From Pogonophryne albipinna (Eukaryota; Chordata; Actinopteri; Perciformes; Artedidraconidae): a stretch of 64,000 nucleotides of DNA. Below are positions 1-29,636 of the stretch, piece by piece. A program made the position numbers and the translations under genes. Every line of letters begins with the position of its first letter. Position 1 is the stretch's first letter. The DNA is taken from assembly GCA_028583405.1 (NCBI GenBank), contig CM053261.1, positions 15,740,783 through 15,804,782 on the forward strand. Direction: 5' to 3'. Under the pieces are notes generated by a model. That model had not been told where the DNA came from, did no database searches, and saw nothing but the letters and a program-made list of their open reading frames with translations.

Positions 1-138
1 CAAACTAGAGCTTGTCCCAGTGCAGGTTTGTTTGATGTTGCACCAGAATATAGGCCTCCACAACCCTGCATACATAACACGTACCCACAATACCCCTGTC
101 AGTAAGCGCTGATAGTGCTTACAGGTCTGTTTCTGCAG

Positions 139-274
139 GGTTCACATGAACAGGCTGAACAGACCACACCACACTTCCTACTGTTGTGTCTCTCTGCTGT
201 CTTTGAGACCTGCTCTAAAGAAACAATAGACACCACAACGCTCCAGCAGCTACTGACCTCTGTGTATCATCAAG
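139..274 (+). CDS. Internal exon of an unidentified upstream gene (partial)
   Basis: An open stretch of 45 codons plus one base lies between a good acceptor (pyrimidine-rich tract ending CTGCAG at 138) and a donor (CAAG|GTATT at 274/275). Its translation is hydrophilic to mildly hydrophobic with a helical look, including LLLCLSAVFETCSKE and TLQQLLTSVYHQ, and I do not recognise the family. The rest of the gene lies to the left of the window. One possible terminal exon begins after the CTTTCAG at about 921 and reaches a stop within nine codons. An AATAAA at 1277 would suit its 3' end. Both of those steps are inference. It could instead be a chance open frame, since only one exon is visible. Confidence 0.35.
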
Positions 275-630
275 GTATTAACTCATGTTATAATGACAAA
301 CAGGTATTCTGAGGATCATCAGGGACATTTGCATTTTCCCATCTTCCTAATATAAAAAATATTCAGAAATGTTCCTTCATTCGAACAATAAGCTATTCAC
401 CCTTAAAAGCTTTGCAAGTTAAATAGTCCCTGGACTGTAACATAGCTCCATTAAAATGTCATTAACTTACAAGAAATAGTTTTTTGTCAAAGTGGTGGAG
501 GGAGTTATGTGTTTGGACACCTGCATCACAGGGTCGCTTTTAACTGCATTCATTGTGTTGATATTTCATTTTTTGTTGTTTCTAGTTAAACTTTTACAAT
601 GTGAATTGTACTAAACATTTGCATGAGTAA

Positions 631-697
<67 letters not shown>

Positions 698-1566
698 CAT
701 ACAGTATTGGGTGGATCAGGCGGATATAACATATTTGCAGCCATTTGAAACAAATGGTTGGGACAAGTGCTCCCTCTAGGGGTCAGCTTGTCTTGACTCA
801 TGAGCGGCACAAACTATGTAAACATGTTTAACATAGCAGACATGTGAATATCAGCCAAACAAAACAAATTGTAAAGACATTTATTTGAATCTGGCCACTG
901 TGTCTGTTGTTCTATCTTTCAGTATTCCTCATCTCCTTGTTTTGCTGATTGTCTGATTGAATTCCTTCAATTATTTTATATCATTTTGTACTTCTGTATA
1001 ATATATTTTAAAAATTGAAAATCTCTTTCAGCTGAAGTTATCATATGTTCCCTTTACAGACATATTTTCTGTGAAGGAGAAATGTATGCTGCTCATGCTC
1101 TTTCTGCATATCATGTATTTCTGTTTGCCATGTATATAAATGTTATATATGTTCATAAATGTTGTATGTGACGGGACTACGGATGGAAATTAGCTCAAAG
1201 CTAAAATCCGGCTCACTTACATTTGAAAGCATTATTTTTGTTTAAAATGTTCATTAATGTGCATTGTCCCGGTTCAAATAAACGATTAAATGAAGAGAAG
1301 CAGCATGTTATGTTGATTTTCTTTTAATGCTCATAAAGGGATTTAGGCTTGGAGGCTTTTTTAATAAAAAGAACGGTATAGAGTCAGATTCAGAATATGA
1401 ATCCAAACTATAACACTTATGTGAATGTAAACACACTCTGACATAGTTTAAGTCACTTTTAAGGCTTTAGCTTTATTGAGTTTCTGATTTGCTGAGTTAA
1501 TTTCTCTATGTACATATTTACAATATATTAACATATAGTGTAATGTATTCCTCAAATATATTTTAA
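275..1566. other. Probable 3' region of the upstream gene; no other gene seen
   Basis: This AT-rich stretch has no convincing coding potential. It contains a (TA)n run (633-695) and an AATAAA signal at 1277-1282 on the plus strand that could end the unidentified upstream gene. Confidence 0.35.
633..695. repeat. (TA)n microsatellite
   Basis: About 31 uninterrupted TA units, seen directly. Confidence 0.97.
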
Positions 1567-2752
1567 AAACCTGTTAAACCCCGAGCCTGTTTTTCAGGTC
1601 TCAGGCTCGAAAATGACATTCCCAGAACAAATGACCATATCTTCCCTTCTAAAAGGGTTAAATTAATAATCTTTTTTCTCAAAGTAATAATAAACTTGTG
1701 AGTTGGATGTAGAAAAGTCAGAATAAATATAGATGTTTTTTTATTTTAAAGAAAATTCAGATTGAACATGGTAAAAAACTGTAAATTATAGTGTCCGTCC
1801 AAAAAATATGTTGTACTTATAGTGAAAACTAACCTTGGATGATGGGTTAGTAGACTAAAGGCTTTAGTAATCCAAAGTACAACATATAATAAGTACTCTG
1901 TATCAAGATTGATGCAAAACAAGTGATATTTGACCTTTTTAGACAGATTTAGCAAAAAAAACCTCTTCTGGGGCCATTTGGGTGGATTTTCCATATCTCT
2001 GGCCCCCCTTGCTGGATTTTGACATGTGACATCTCTTTCTGACCGTCAGAGCCAATGGAATCGAGGGGAACTCACACATAGTCCGTATTTGGTAATGTGT
2101 GTGGGTTAGACTGCCGCATAGCCAAGACCGGAAGCAGCAGCCACTCTGGTGGCTACCATTAGCAGCTAACTTTTGCTCTGCGATTTTTACATAAAAATGG
2201 AATTATGGATTATAAATGAAATAATTTTTTTATACAGAGACGTTAAAAACCTATGGATTAACCGATTCAGCCGCGTTTTTTCTCGTTTTAATGCCATTGA
2301 ACACGTCTTTTGATCAGATTGACAGCTACGGTGAGACGATCTCCCTAGAAGCTCTGTAAAGGTATACGTGTTGTGATGTCTGTGTTTGCTTTCCCTGTCA
2401 CGAGTTCGGATCACTCAGTGATGATACTATATACCTAAATAATCTGTGGAACCTCAGCTTTAATCGGATATCTTGTATGTGCAGCTACGATAATTAATAA
2501 GGGTACTTTTATCTTGAGTTCTGTGCCAATGTCCGTTAGCATTTTTCGCTAAGGGGTCATTTAGATGCTTCTTATGAGACTTGTGTTTTGTTTTGGTAAA
2601 AGTTGTTTGTATCGTCAGTTAGCTGAGATTATTCCCGTTAATCTGGTATAACACATTAATAGGTTCTTAAATATTAAGATCCCCTGAGACACAGTGTCCT
2701 GAAAAAAAAAAACAGGGTCCCCGCCGGCGGGGACCTTGGGGTTTAACAGGTT
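1567..2752. mobile_element. TTAA-flanked MITE-like element with short terminal inverted repeats
   Basis: The left end AACCTGTTAAACCCC (starting near 1568) is matched in inverse orientation by GGGGTTTAACAGGTT ending at 2752. TTAA tetranucleotides lie at both outer borders (1563-1566 and 2753-2756), the target preference of piggyBac-type elements. The left border has one extra A, so the end is exact to about one base. The 1.2-kb interior has no transposase frame, so this would be a non-autonomous copy. Confidence 0.6.
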
Positions 2753-3289
2753 TTAATTGACAGGGTATGCATAACCCTACATGCATGATTAAGTTGTGAG
2801 CGTTAAATAAATTATAGGCTGCAATCAGTTGTTGAAAGAGCACTAAATGTAAGCTATTTTGCCATGAGAGTGAAGATTCTTATAATTGTGTACAGTTACT
2901 TTGTGGACGCTGTATCAGAAAAATTATCTGCGAAGCAGTCTACGCTAATCTATCTATAGATAAATTAAAGATAACATTGTAAACATTGAGTATACCCTGC
3001 AGAAGCCCATTCCAGCTTCTGCAGGATATACACCAGCTCATGTTATAATCACTGGGTGCTCCCTTTTTGATCCAATGTTACTTTTTTAATTAAATGTTAA
3101 TATGTTGTCTGCAATGTCAGAGTATATTTTAGATTTTGTGCAGTGACACTTACTGCTGTTGTTAATCTAATGTTTATATTTAAAAGAATATGAACATTGC
3201 TAAAAAATTAATAGGGGTATCTATAGGGACTGAAATTGTCCAGAAGAGGCGCTTTTTTTGGTGCGTTTCCTTGCCAACGACGTTGTGTG

Positions 3290-3485
3290 ACGTATGACGC
3301 TCGCAGCCGAGCCGATCCAGCCTACACTCAGCTCTGTTCATTTCCAGGCCGGGTAGAATCCCAGCAACAACGCCGCGATCGGTTTAAGATTGGGCTTGCA
3401 ATCGCCATCAATCCTTTGAATTTACAACATTTTGTGGAAATATATCAGTCTCACTGACCAGAAGATACACTAAGTCTTTGAATCG
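3290..3485 (+). promoter_or_regulatory. prrc2b: prrc2b promoter and non-coding first exon
   Basis: A locally GC- and CpG-richer patch contains CRE-like half sites (TGACGTA and TGACGC, about 3288-3300). It is followed by an exon-like segment ending at a strong donor, AATCG|GTAAGT at 3485/3486. The next acceptor in the right orientation is CTTTGTAG at 6629, just before the exon with the PRRC2B start codon. The transcription start is not visible and the left border is approximate. The intron 3486-6629 shows no other feature beyond a small GC-rich patch near 5400-5470. Confidence 0.6.
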
Positions 3486-6400
3486 GTAAGTTATGGATGC
3501 GGGTGGTTGTGAAAAATCTCCAATTTTACTTGTCTTCTCCGCTGCCCAGTTTTATTGTTGCTTTGTTCTGGGCAGCAGCCATTTTTAATCGCCTTGTCCT
3601 ACATTCCCATCTCTGTCGTGATACCGTTTTGAAAATATACACGAACTGTTGAAAGTGTTTGCATAGGTCCGAGTGTTTTATTGTGATTTACTCCAAAAAA
3701 CGAATTGTGTAATAATGTCAAGCACACATGCAACTGCTCTAAAAATCCCCGGCCTGCCAGAGTTGTTTTGGGAACTCTAGACTGGAGTTAAACGGGATTG
3801 CCGTTTCGCTAGTTTTCGAACAAGCTATGTCTGCTGAAGCTAGCTTGTGCTAAGAACTGTTTGCTGTGTTGTCATGTCTGCGTGGTAACTTGGACACTTA
3901 TCTATATAAATGTATGCAGCTCTGTGGGACCTTGGCCATGTTTACATAGCCATTTTTACTTGAGCCACAAGCTAGCGTATTTTACTAGTGATGGCTAGCA
4001 TCTGCAGTTATGGTCCTTTTGACGATTTAGTTGTTGCGTTGCAATTAAAGGCAAGGGTGTGTTCTTTTTCGGGGAAATTGACAACAATCTTTTTTGTTTT
4101 TGTCATTAGTTGTGATAGACTGTTTTTGTTTTCGTGCAGCGAACTGTATGGTGTCGGTTTATTGTGCTTGAATTAGCATTAGCTTCCAATGAGGTAACAA
4201 CACCTACAACTAACGTGAGAGAGGTCAAACAATATTAATAAAAAACGATATCTCTTGGTCAAATATTATTCTGCTATCGTTAAAAAAACAACATTAAACT
4301 CATAGCATGTGCCTTTCTCAATTGGCTATCTGACGGAAATACCGTTTAAAATGCAATCAAAGGTTGTATAATGTTAGATGTCATATCGTTAGCTTCCCTT
4401 TGCGACACAACGTCCACTAATGTATCAAAAATTAGCGCTGGCTAATTTCTCACTTGGTGGTCATTGTATAATTATACGGGAATTATTACAAGGGAATTGC
4501 ATGATTTGTTTTAATTTTTGGGCTAAATCGACCTAGGTGGAGAGATATTTGTCTCGGCAAAACGCCTATGCGGTGCTTTAACCGAGCGGCCTCCGAGACC
4601 TACTTTGTGTGTTATTTTCTGGTACTCGACTGAAACGACAATATTTGTTCATTTTAGGAAGACATTATAACAACAGCTGTGGGCTTTTGCACTATGTCTA
4701 ACGTTATATAATCGAAGCATAAACATTTAGACCACACGATGTCAAAGCTTTGTGTCGCCTTCTTTTCACTTACTGTATATAAATCCACAAGTAACGTTTA
4801 TCACTCGATTTGATTGTTGTTTTGTTTACCATGTAGTTTAAGATAAATAAAAAGCTCTAGAATAGGAAGCTTTAATCACTGCTATTGTTAGAAAGTGTTT
4901 GCAGCCACTTGACTATTGTGGCAGATTCCAGTTGACTTGATATAGATTATATATAATAAAACAGAAAAGCCGCCATTATTTTTGATATTCAAATATTTCA
5001 TTCAGTGTCAGGAAAAAGGGTTTCCTGTCACCCTGAATAAGAGCTCAATTGTTATATTTATAATTTTAATTTGCAGAATTCTGTTTACACTCGTTTTTAT
5101 GTATTTTTTGTTGTCAAAAGTGACATCAGTGTCAGGAGTGATTATTGGCATTATAATGCTTGCTTTATGTTAATAAGAAGTTGGTCAGTCATACATTAAT
5201 TTGTTTAAATATCGTGTTACACATGTCATATTAAATATCATGAACCAATTTCCCCCTTACCCAATGTGGTAACAAGCCATTCAGATGATTGCATTGCTGG
5301 TGATCAAACCATAGAACAAATCTAATATTTTTGGAACATTCAGAATAATGTCTAAACCACCAGTGCTGTTTGTAGGTATGTGCATTGTGCACAAGTCCTA
5401 CGCGAGGAACTGAGCCAGTTATGGCGCGTTTCCACTGCAGGCCTCGCTCGGCCTCGCTCGGTTTGGTTAGGCCTTATACATGTTGCAGTTTCTGCCCTCG
5501 GGTCAGTACATGTAACAACGAAGTTTAAGTTTAACAGCAAACAAAGACATGGAGAAAGTCACAGTTTAAAAAGAAAAATTTAAATCAAATGTGAATTTAA
5601 GAAAAGGTCAGGGCCTGCTTCAAAATAATGTTTGTTCAACACAAGAAGGTCTTTTTTATTTGGGCGATGATGCCTGCTCCGAGCCATGTTTAGCAGTGAT
5701 CTGAGCTCTGATTGGTCCATCCATACAACTGTGATGTTGCTGAAGTTGCAGTTGAAATGCTTATGATCACTCTGTGGTAAAGTACTGTGATGTACGGAAG
5801 AACTAGCATTGACAAAGGGCGATTGCACCACCTCACATTGGCTTACATCTTTTGTTAAACGTTGCACATGAAACAATGGCGGACACTTTACACAGCACCC
5901 ATCTGACCACCAATATACATGTTGCACCTGTGTGAGAAAATATAATGTTTCTAATATAAAAACATAACTGAGACAACCATAAAAACTATCAAACCATAGT
6001 TCAAGTTATTAGTCAATCACATTTAATAGTCTCGTAGGCTCACATTACAAACTGTGAACGTAATTCAAAATGTGGAACTGGCGTTATCAAATGTTGCTTA
6101 TTTAATGGGTTGGTCTGTAAATATAAAAAATCTGATGATACTTTTCGGTCACTACAAATTACACCAAATCCATCAGTGCTGCACATCGAACTAAAACTAT
6201 GGGCGGTGGCCGGCCACAGAGTCATAACGGTGACTTCATGGTGTCCTGAAATACATTGCCAATGGAAGTTTCCATAAATAAAGTTTATTTATTTATAATG
6301 ACATGCAACTGTAAAAATATAAATCCCATAGTTGCTTATTTCTTTTGTTTTCTATAACAAAAAGACAATCCAAAGCTTTAATCACGATTTGCCTTTTTGC

Positions 6401-6680
6401 AGCAAAGATGTTCTGTGATTGAGTTTTTCCTCAAAACATGTTTTATCTTTGGCTTCATGTTCTTTTCATGTCAGAATCCAAAAATGTAATCAAAATAAAT
6501 TATATTTGACAATCTAGATACCGCCGAACTTCACAAGGACGTAGATAAATATCCCCATCCCTTATTTTTAAATATTGTTTTCCTTGAGTAAGGTCTTCAC
6601 TGACATTTCTTCTCCTGTTGTCTTTGTAGAATCAGAAAGCACTGGAAAGAGGCGCAAAGAAACATTTCCATACTAGATGA

Positions 6681-24672
<17,992 letters not shown>

Positions 24673-26600
24673 CAATGGACCTTAGAATCCTCATCAGCGC
24701 TCAGCCTGCCAACACAAGCCCCTCGACATCGCCAGAGCCTCCTATGACCCACCCTATCCCGAGGCACCATGGCAGGGGGTATACATGCAGACATCATAAT
24801 TCCCCTCTTGAACTGTCAGAACTGGACACTTATTTCACACAACGTATAGAGATATATAAATATATATAAATATATATACATAGACACACAGTCTTTTAAG
24901 CAGATCTCTTCAAGGTCCTCATAATTTATTATTAGTCACTTTTAAGGGGAGATTGGTAAAGAGAAAAGATATTTCTGTTTTTTTGTGTTTCTCTTCAAGG
25001 TGTGGAAAACAAAAATGGCCGACTCAGAAAGAGAGCCCCTTTTTTCATACCATTTTTGCCAAACTGTATTTACTCCCTCTTTATGGACTGTAACCGTTAA
25101 GACCAGGCAGACACTTGATACAACTCACTATGAGAAGCAATGTCTGTTCACATTTTTAAGCAAATTTGAAATGCAGTGGGGCACTTTTTGTCATTTTTCA
25201 TTGGCGTTTTTGCTGGTTAAAATAATGTTCATTCCTGCTTTGGTAAAGGACTTGTTTATTTAAACCCCGAAAAAAAAAAATCTCCAATTCGTGGACATCA
25301 TTGCATGTCACCATGGCAAAAGCGTAAGTGCATCACCCTAGAAATGCATCTTCTGGGGTTCCTCACCCTACACATGAACTTTGGTGAAACTGCTTAGATT
25401 GGTAGAAATAATTTCTTTTCTCAAAACTCTGTTCTTTGCTTTTACATGCTGTCGCTCTCTTCTGTATGTAAATTGAAACTAAAAGGTGGAAGTTTTACCA
25501 AAATCATGTTGCTTCCATGGGAACTTCACTGGCTTTGATACAGCGTGTGCATGTGATGTGCTGAACGTGTAAACTTGCGGGACTTGTTCTTAGAACAGAG
25601 CAACATTTCACAAAGTGATGATTTTTACATCCCTCAGTCTGGGGCGTTTAGCTTTCTTCTTTATAAAGGCTCTTAAAAGACTTTAATCTCTAATTCCGTT
25701 AAAATCCCACTTCACACTGATGTGGGGATTTATGAATACATTTTCATCACCATTTGATTATATTCAGCATCTGGTCTCTGACGTGGCACTAGCAATAAAT
25801 GCAGCCTAACTATAATCACAATCGGGGTCCAAATAACACATGTTCTTCTGTTAGAAGCTAATGATCACAAATGAGGGGCGTATTGCATCGCTTGTTGAAT
25901 TAAAATGAGATATTTGCTTAAGCTTTTTTTGTGAACACTGCAGTTCCAGTGGCCTACGAAGGACTTTTAAAGTGTTGTTCTATTTGAAAATGTGAAGCTG
26001 TTGGAATCATTTATCTTGTTCTTTTTGTAATGGACACTCATTTTGAAACTCACAATGCCAATGTCATTTCTGGTTAAATGTTACTGCTTACCATAACGCT
26101 CCACAACACTACAAAATGTTGCAATTTATCTTTGACAGTGTTTCACTGGTATGTATGTATATGCATTCTTATCTGTACAGTTGAGCCTTGTCAGCGAGGG
26201 GAGTCATAAACCCACATTTCATTTTAGATATTGTGACTATAAATGATTTAACGTTGATAAAGGTCACTGTGTTCAGAATGGACTGATTTCACTTGTTGAT
26301 AGGTTTATCTGGCTTGGAGTGTTTTTGCTTCTTATCCCTTACTGCAAAAGATCTTGATGCTTCTCATCATTGTACCCGCGCCAATATGTTGCCCTGAACC
26401 TTTTTTTTGTTGTACTTTTAAGATGCATATATTTCCTTTTGTCAAAGGACCAGTGCTTTCGACAGCTGATCCAGCATTTTATTTATCCTACCTGAACTTT
26501 TTCCTTTCAGATACTTGGTCATTACTCTCCCTCGTTAAAAAAGAGCTTATTGAAAGAAGAAGAAATAAAGCAGTTGTGATTTCTTAAATGTACTGTTGAT
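24673..26600 (+). other. prrc2b: prrc2b 3' UTR
   Basis: Non-coding sequence follows the TAA at 24670-24672 with no splice-joined frame. The first strong poly(A) signal late in the stretch is AATAAA at 26564-26569, with ATTAAA near 26622 as an alternative. The UTR would be about 1.9 kb. Its extent is inferred from the signal only. Confidence 0.65.
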
Positions 26601-27193
26601 TCTGTATTCTCACTTTGTCATATTAAAATCATGCATCAAATGGGAAAATGATTTTAGGCTGTGTCCAACACATTCCTGAAAAACACTGACTGTACAAATG
26701 TTATCATTTATCACTGAAGAAAAAACATTTTCCTCCAGGCACCTGCGTCAATGTCTCCCAGTGGCTACAATTAATGTGTTCCCCATTCTTTACATTACAA
26801 TATTTTGTATTTATTAAAACATTTTGTTTACTTAGACAGTTTATGCTTGTCCATTTCAAAGCTTAATCTATTTCTGCCATTTGGGGGAAAAAAATATAAA
26901 GGCCAGTCCAGAAATAAAATAAACTTAATGAGCCACTACTAAATTAGTTTAATCTAATATAATATTGAGTGATAATACTACAAATAAAGTGATATTTGTA
27001 TTGATGCAGTTGCGGTAACTCATCAAAAACAAAAACGTGACGTCAGAAATTCCCGAGATTTCTGCAGGACGGAAGAAACCTGTCTGGACAAAGACTGGTT
27101 TCTTCCTTAGCAACAGGAGGAGGAAGCCTTGTTCTGTTCCACGGGATTTATTGGCGTTGGGACAGGCTCCGAGCATTTTCTGTGATTCAACAA
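26601..27193 (+). promoter_or_regulatory. Spacer and probable promoter of the small coiled-coil gene, with consensus CRE
   Basis: A perfect palindromic CRE, TGACGTCA, lies at 27038-27045. About 150 bases downstream is a donor, CAACAAG|GTAACT at 27193/27194, which may close a non-coding first exon joined to the acceptor at 28126. No ORF of interest lies before it. Confidence 0.45.
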
Positions 27194-27589
27194 GGTAACT
27201 TCACTTCTGTTTTTAACTGTGTCCACTGTCCACCCCCCTGCCGTAGTTTCTTTGAGTTTGGTAAAGTAAGAAAGATATCCAACTTGACTCGAGAACAAAT
27301 CGCTTAAATTACACAAACGTCTCTGAAAACCGTTCTTCGAGCTGGATACATTAGTCTCTATCTGCAGCCGGAGGAGAGACAAGTGTGCAGGGACCGTCGT
27401 CAAAGGGCACCCCCAAAAAAAGTGGTATTAAAATAACTTCACATTTATTTGGTGATAATTTATTGTGTATAATTATCTTTTGCATAATTTTGGTGAATAT
27501 TTATTGTGTTGTAGACTGCAACAACACCCAATAACTTCACAATTATACAGTGTTACAAAAATTCCGTTATAACGTCTCAACAGTTGTTG

Positions 27590-27985
27590 GAAGTAAATAC
27601 ATTTACTCAAGTGTACTTAAGTACAATTTTGAGATACCACCATGTATTTCAATTTTTTCTTCTACTCCACTACAAATCAGAGGTAAATGGTGTAGCCTAC
27701 TTTTACTTTAGTTACTTTACAGACTTGGTGAAATAATAATGTGAAATATAATCAACACTTAAATAAGACTTTAGTTTCACAAGATTCAGTAGGCCTATAC
27801 AAAGTATTTAAAACTTGCTGCACCTTTACCAGCTTTGATAAACACTTTTATCTGACACTAATGCATCAATAATTATAATCAATACATATAATATATATTA
27901 TTCTTCAATGGACCAATCTGCATAAGTATATTTTGAAGCCAATACTTTTGTACTTTTACTTGAGTAACATTTTGAATGCAGGACC
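27590..27985. repeat. Dispersed teleost repeat ('TTTACTCAAGTGTACTTAAGTA' family)
   Basis: The block of ATTTACTCAAG, ACTTAAGTACAATTTTGAG and CTACTCCACTACA phrases, closing with TACTTTTACTTGAGTAAC, matches a repeat I know as very common in percomorph fish genomes. The left and right ends are partial inverted complements (TTACTCAAG / CTTGAGTAA). Family name not assigned; recognised from memory. Confidence 0.6.
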
Positions 27986-28155
27986 TTGCATAAAGCTGGA
28001 TTGTGTGTGTTTGTCAAATGAATGTATGTCTTTCCATACATCTTCTATCATCATGTTAATAGGTGTCTCAGCACAGACAGTATGTTTCAGTTTTCTTTGA
28101 ATAACCGGTGTGTTTCTGTGACCCAGGATGGCGTCGAAGGGCAGCGTCAGGCCTG

Positions 28156-29037
28156 ATGATGATGCAGGAGTTTGACGACCGGTTGGAAGAGCAGAAGGAC
28201 AAACTGGAGCATGTTTGTCTGTCTGCTGTTGAACTGAAAGAAAACTTGTCTGCGGTATGTTCAGCATATCAAATCCATTTTTAAGATGCTTTAGACCAAA
28301 CTGGTTTTCCTTGAGCTTGTTTTATTTTAACATTATTTTCTTCTTATACAGTGCAACAGTGATCTCACCGAGTCTATCGCTGACCATCTGGAGCGGCTGA
28401 ATCACTTGTCAGAGCGAGTGGAGACTCTTCACCTTAACACAACTGTTTTTATTCAGGTGAGAAATGGATAGTTTCTGAAGGTATCTGGGTTATTTGCACA
28501 AATTGGCAATAAACCTCTTACACTGTAAATATTGTATTGTGATTTATCTAGCTGATGTTATCATCATAGTTTGTCTAGAAAAGTAATTATGTCATATGAA
28601 ATACTTGGGACTATTAATACTGAAACATCAGATTCACAATCAGAATTATTTTATTTTTCACTCAAAGGGGACATTTACGTTGTTAGAGCAAAGTATACAT
28701 AGAGGAAGAAAATAGAACACTAGGCTATTATATAAAAAGGCATGCACATAGTATTTAAAATAAAAAGTATTACAATTTTCAGAAGTACATATTCAAGTAG
28801 ATAGTAAGTAGCAAATTGAAACATATACAAAAGTATATTGTGATCTTTAATCCTTTCTTCATCTATTTCCAGATGAATACCAAACCTCGTCTATGGGCGG
28901 GCAAACAGGGTTCCAAACAAAGCTACCGCCTCGGACGCCTCCACAAGGCTGAGGACGTCCAGTCGGAGTTCGGCTGGTCCCCCATCCGTACACGACGAAA
29001 CAGTAATGCTGCATCTGAAATGTCTTGTAACTGGTGA
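28156..29037 (+). CDS. Small coiled-coil protein, 122 aa, three coding exons, family not recognised
   Basis: Exons 28156-28254, 28352-28456 and 28873-29037 are GT-AG spliced and all phase 0, giving 122 residues. Residues 1-70 are heptad-rich and helical (DDRLEEQKDKLEHV, ADHLERLNHLSERVETLHL). The tail is basic and aromatic (RLWAGKQGSKQSYRLGRLHK). An AATAAA at 29157-29162 fits its 3' end. The exon begins at 28127, and the first ATG there (28128) hits a stop after 15 codons. I therefore chose the ATG triplet at 28156-28164, which opens the frame conserved across all three exons. The prediction rests on splice and frame consistency. I could not tie it to a named gene. Confidence 0.7.
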
Positions 29038-29422
29038 ATTGTGGCCTTAAACAACTACTGCATGTGCTAAAAGTTCCACAGTTTTAAGCTCACTTCCACC
29101 AAATTGATGATAAAGAAAACTCCTGTATTCTTGTTTTGTTGAAAACGGTATTGTTTAATAAAATCATGGCTAATCGCGTCCTGTCAAAAATATCCATTAT
29201 TCATAACATGCAGTTGATCCACTCAATAATACAAATTCAGAGATATTACTCCATTAATTTGTACTATATTACTAAGTAGTGCAATAATTGAATTCTAGTC
29301 TTTTAAGGTTTGTGCACTTTTTTCTCAAAACATCCAAAAACTGATATTTTGTAACAACAGTCTGATGTAATGTGTGTTTTATGCAGTCTATGGTTTTATG
29401 TAATGGAGCTGCAGGTGCCCCA

Positions 29423-29437
29423 CCAGCAGGGGTCGCT
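29423..29437 (+). promoter_or_regulatory. CTCF-like motif upstream of edf1
   Basis: CCAGCAGGGGTCGCT matches the vertebrate CTCF core CCAGCAGGGGGCGCT at 14 of 15 positions. It lies 200 bases before the edf1 start codon, between two genes in the same orientation. Occupancy is not shown by sequence. Confidence 0.5.
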
Positions 29438-29636
29438 GCTAAACGCTTCCTTTATGCCCTTGTTCTTCACTTTTGTAAATAAAGCTTTGGCAGAGCGCGT
29501 GGGTGACACTAGAAGGAAGGTCCTATTCGCTAAAGTAACACTACCTTCATAAAAGGGATAAGTTTGACCACACACAGTGGTACCTATTTTTGTATCTATA
29601 TTTAATATTACGGGTAACGAGTAAACCCCTACAAAC

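Noticed and set aside
5580..5927. 115-codon minus-strand open frame in prrc2b intron 1
   Set aside because: No family character, no splice partners, and it is within the range expected by chance.
26354..26587. 77-codon frame near the end of the prrc2b 3' UTR
   Set aside because: Hydrophobic, low-complexity translation that overlaps the poly(A) signal, with no exon structure.
28128..28175. First ATG in the coiled-coil gene exon as the true start
   Set aside because: It meets TGA after 15 codons. The frame starting at 28156 is the one that stays open through all three exons, so the first ATG is treated as a short upstream frame.
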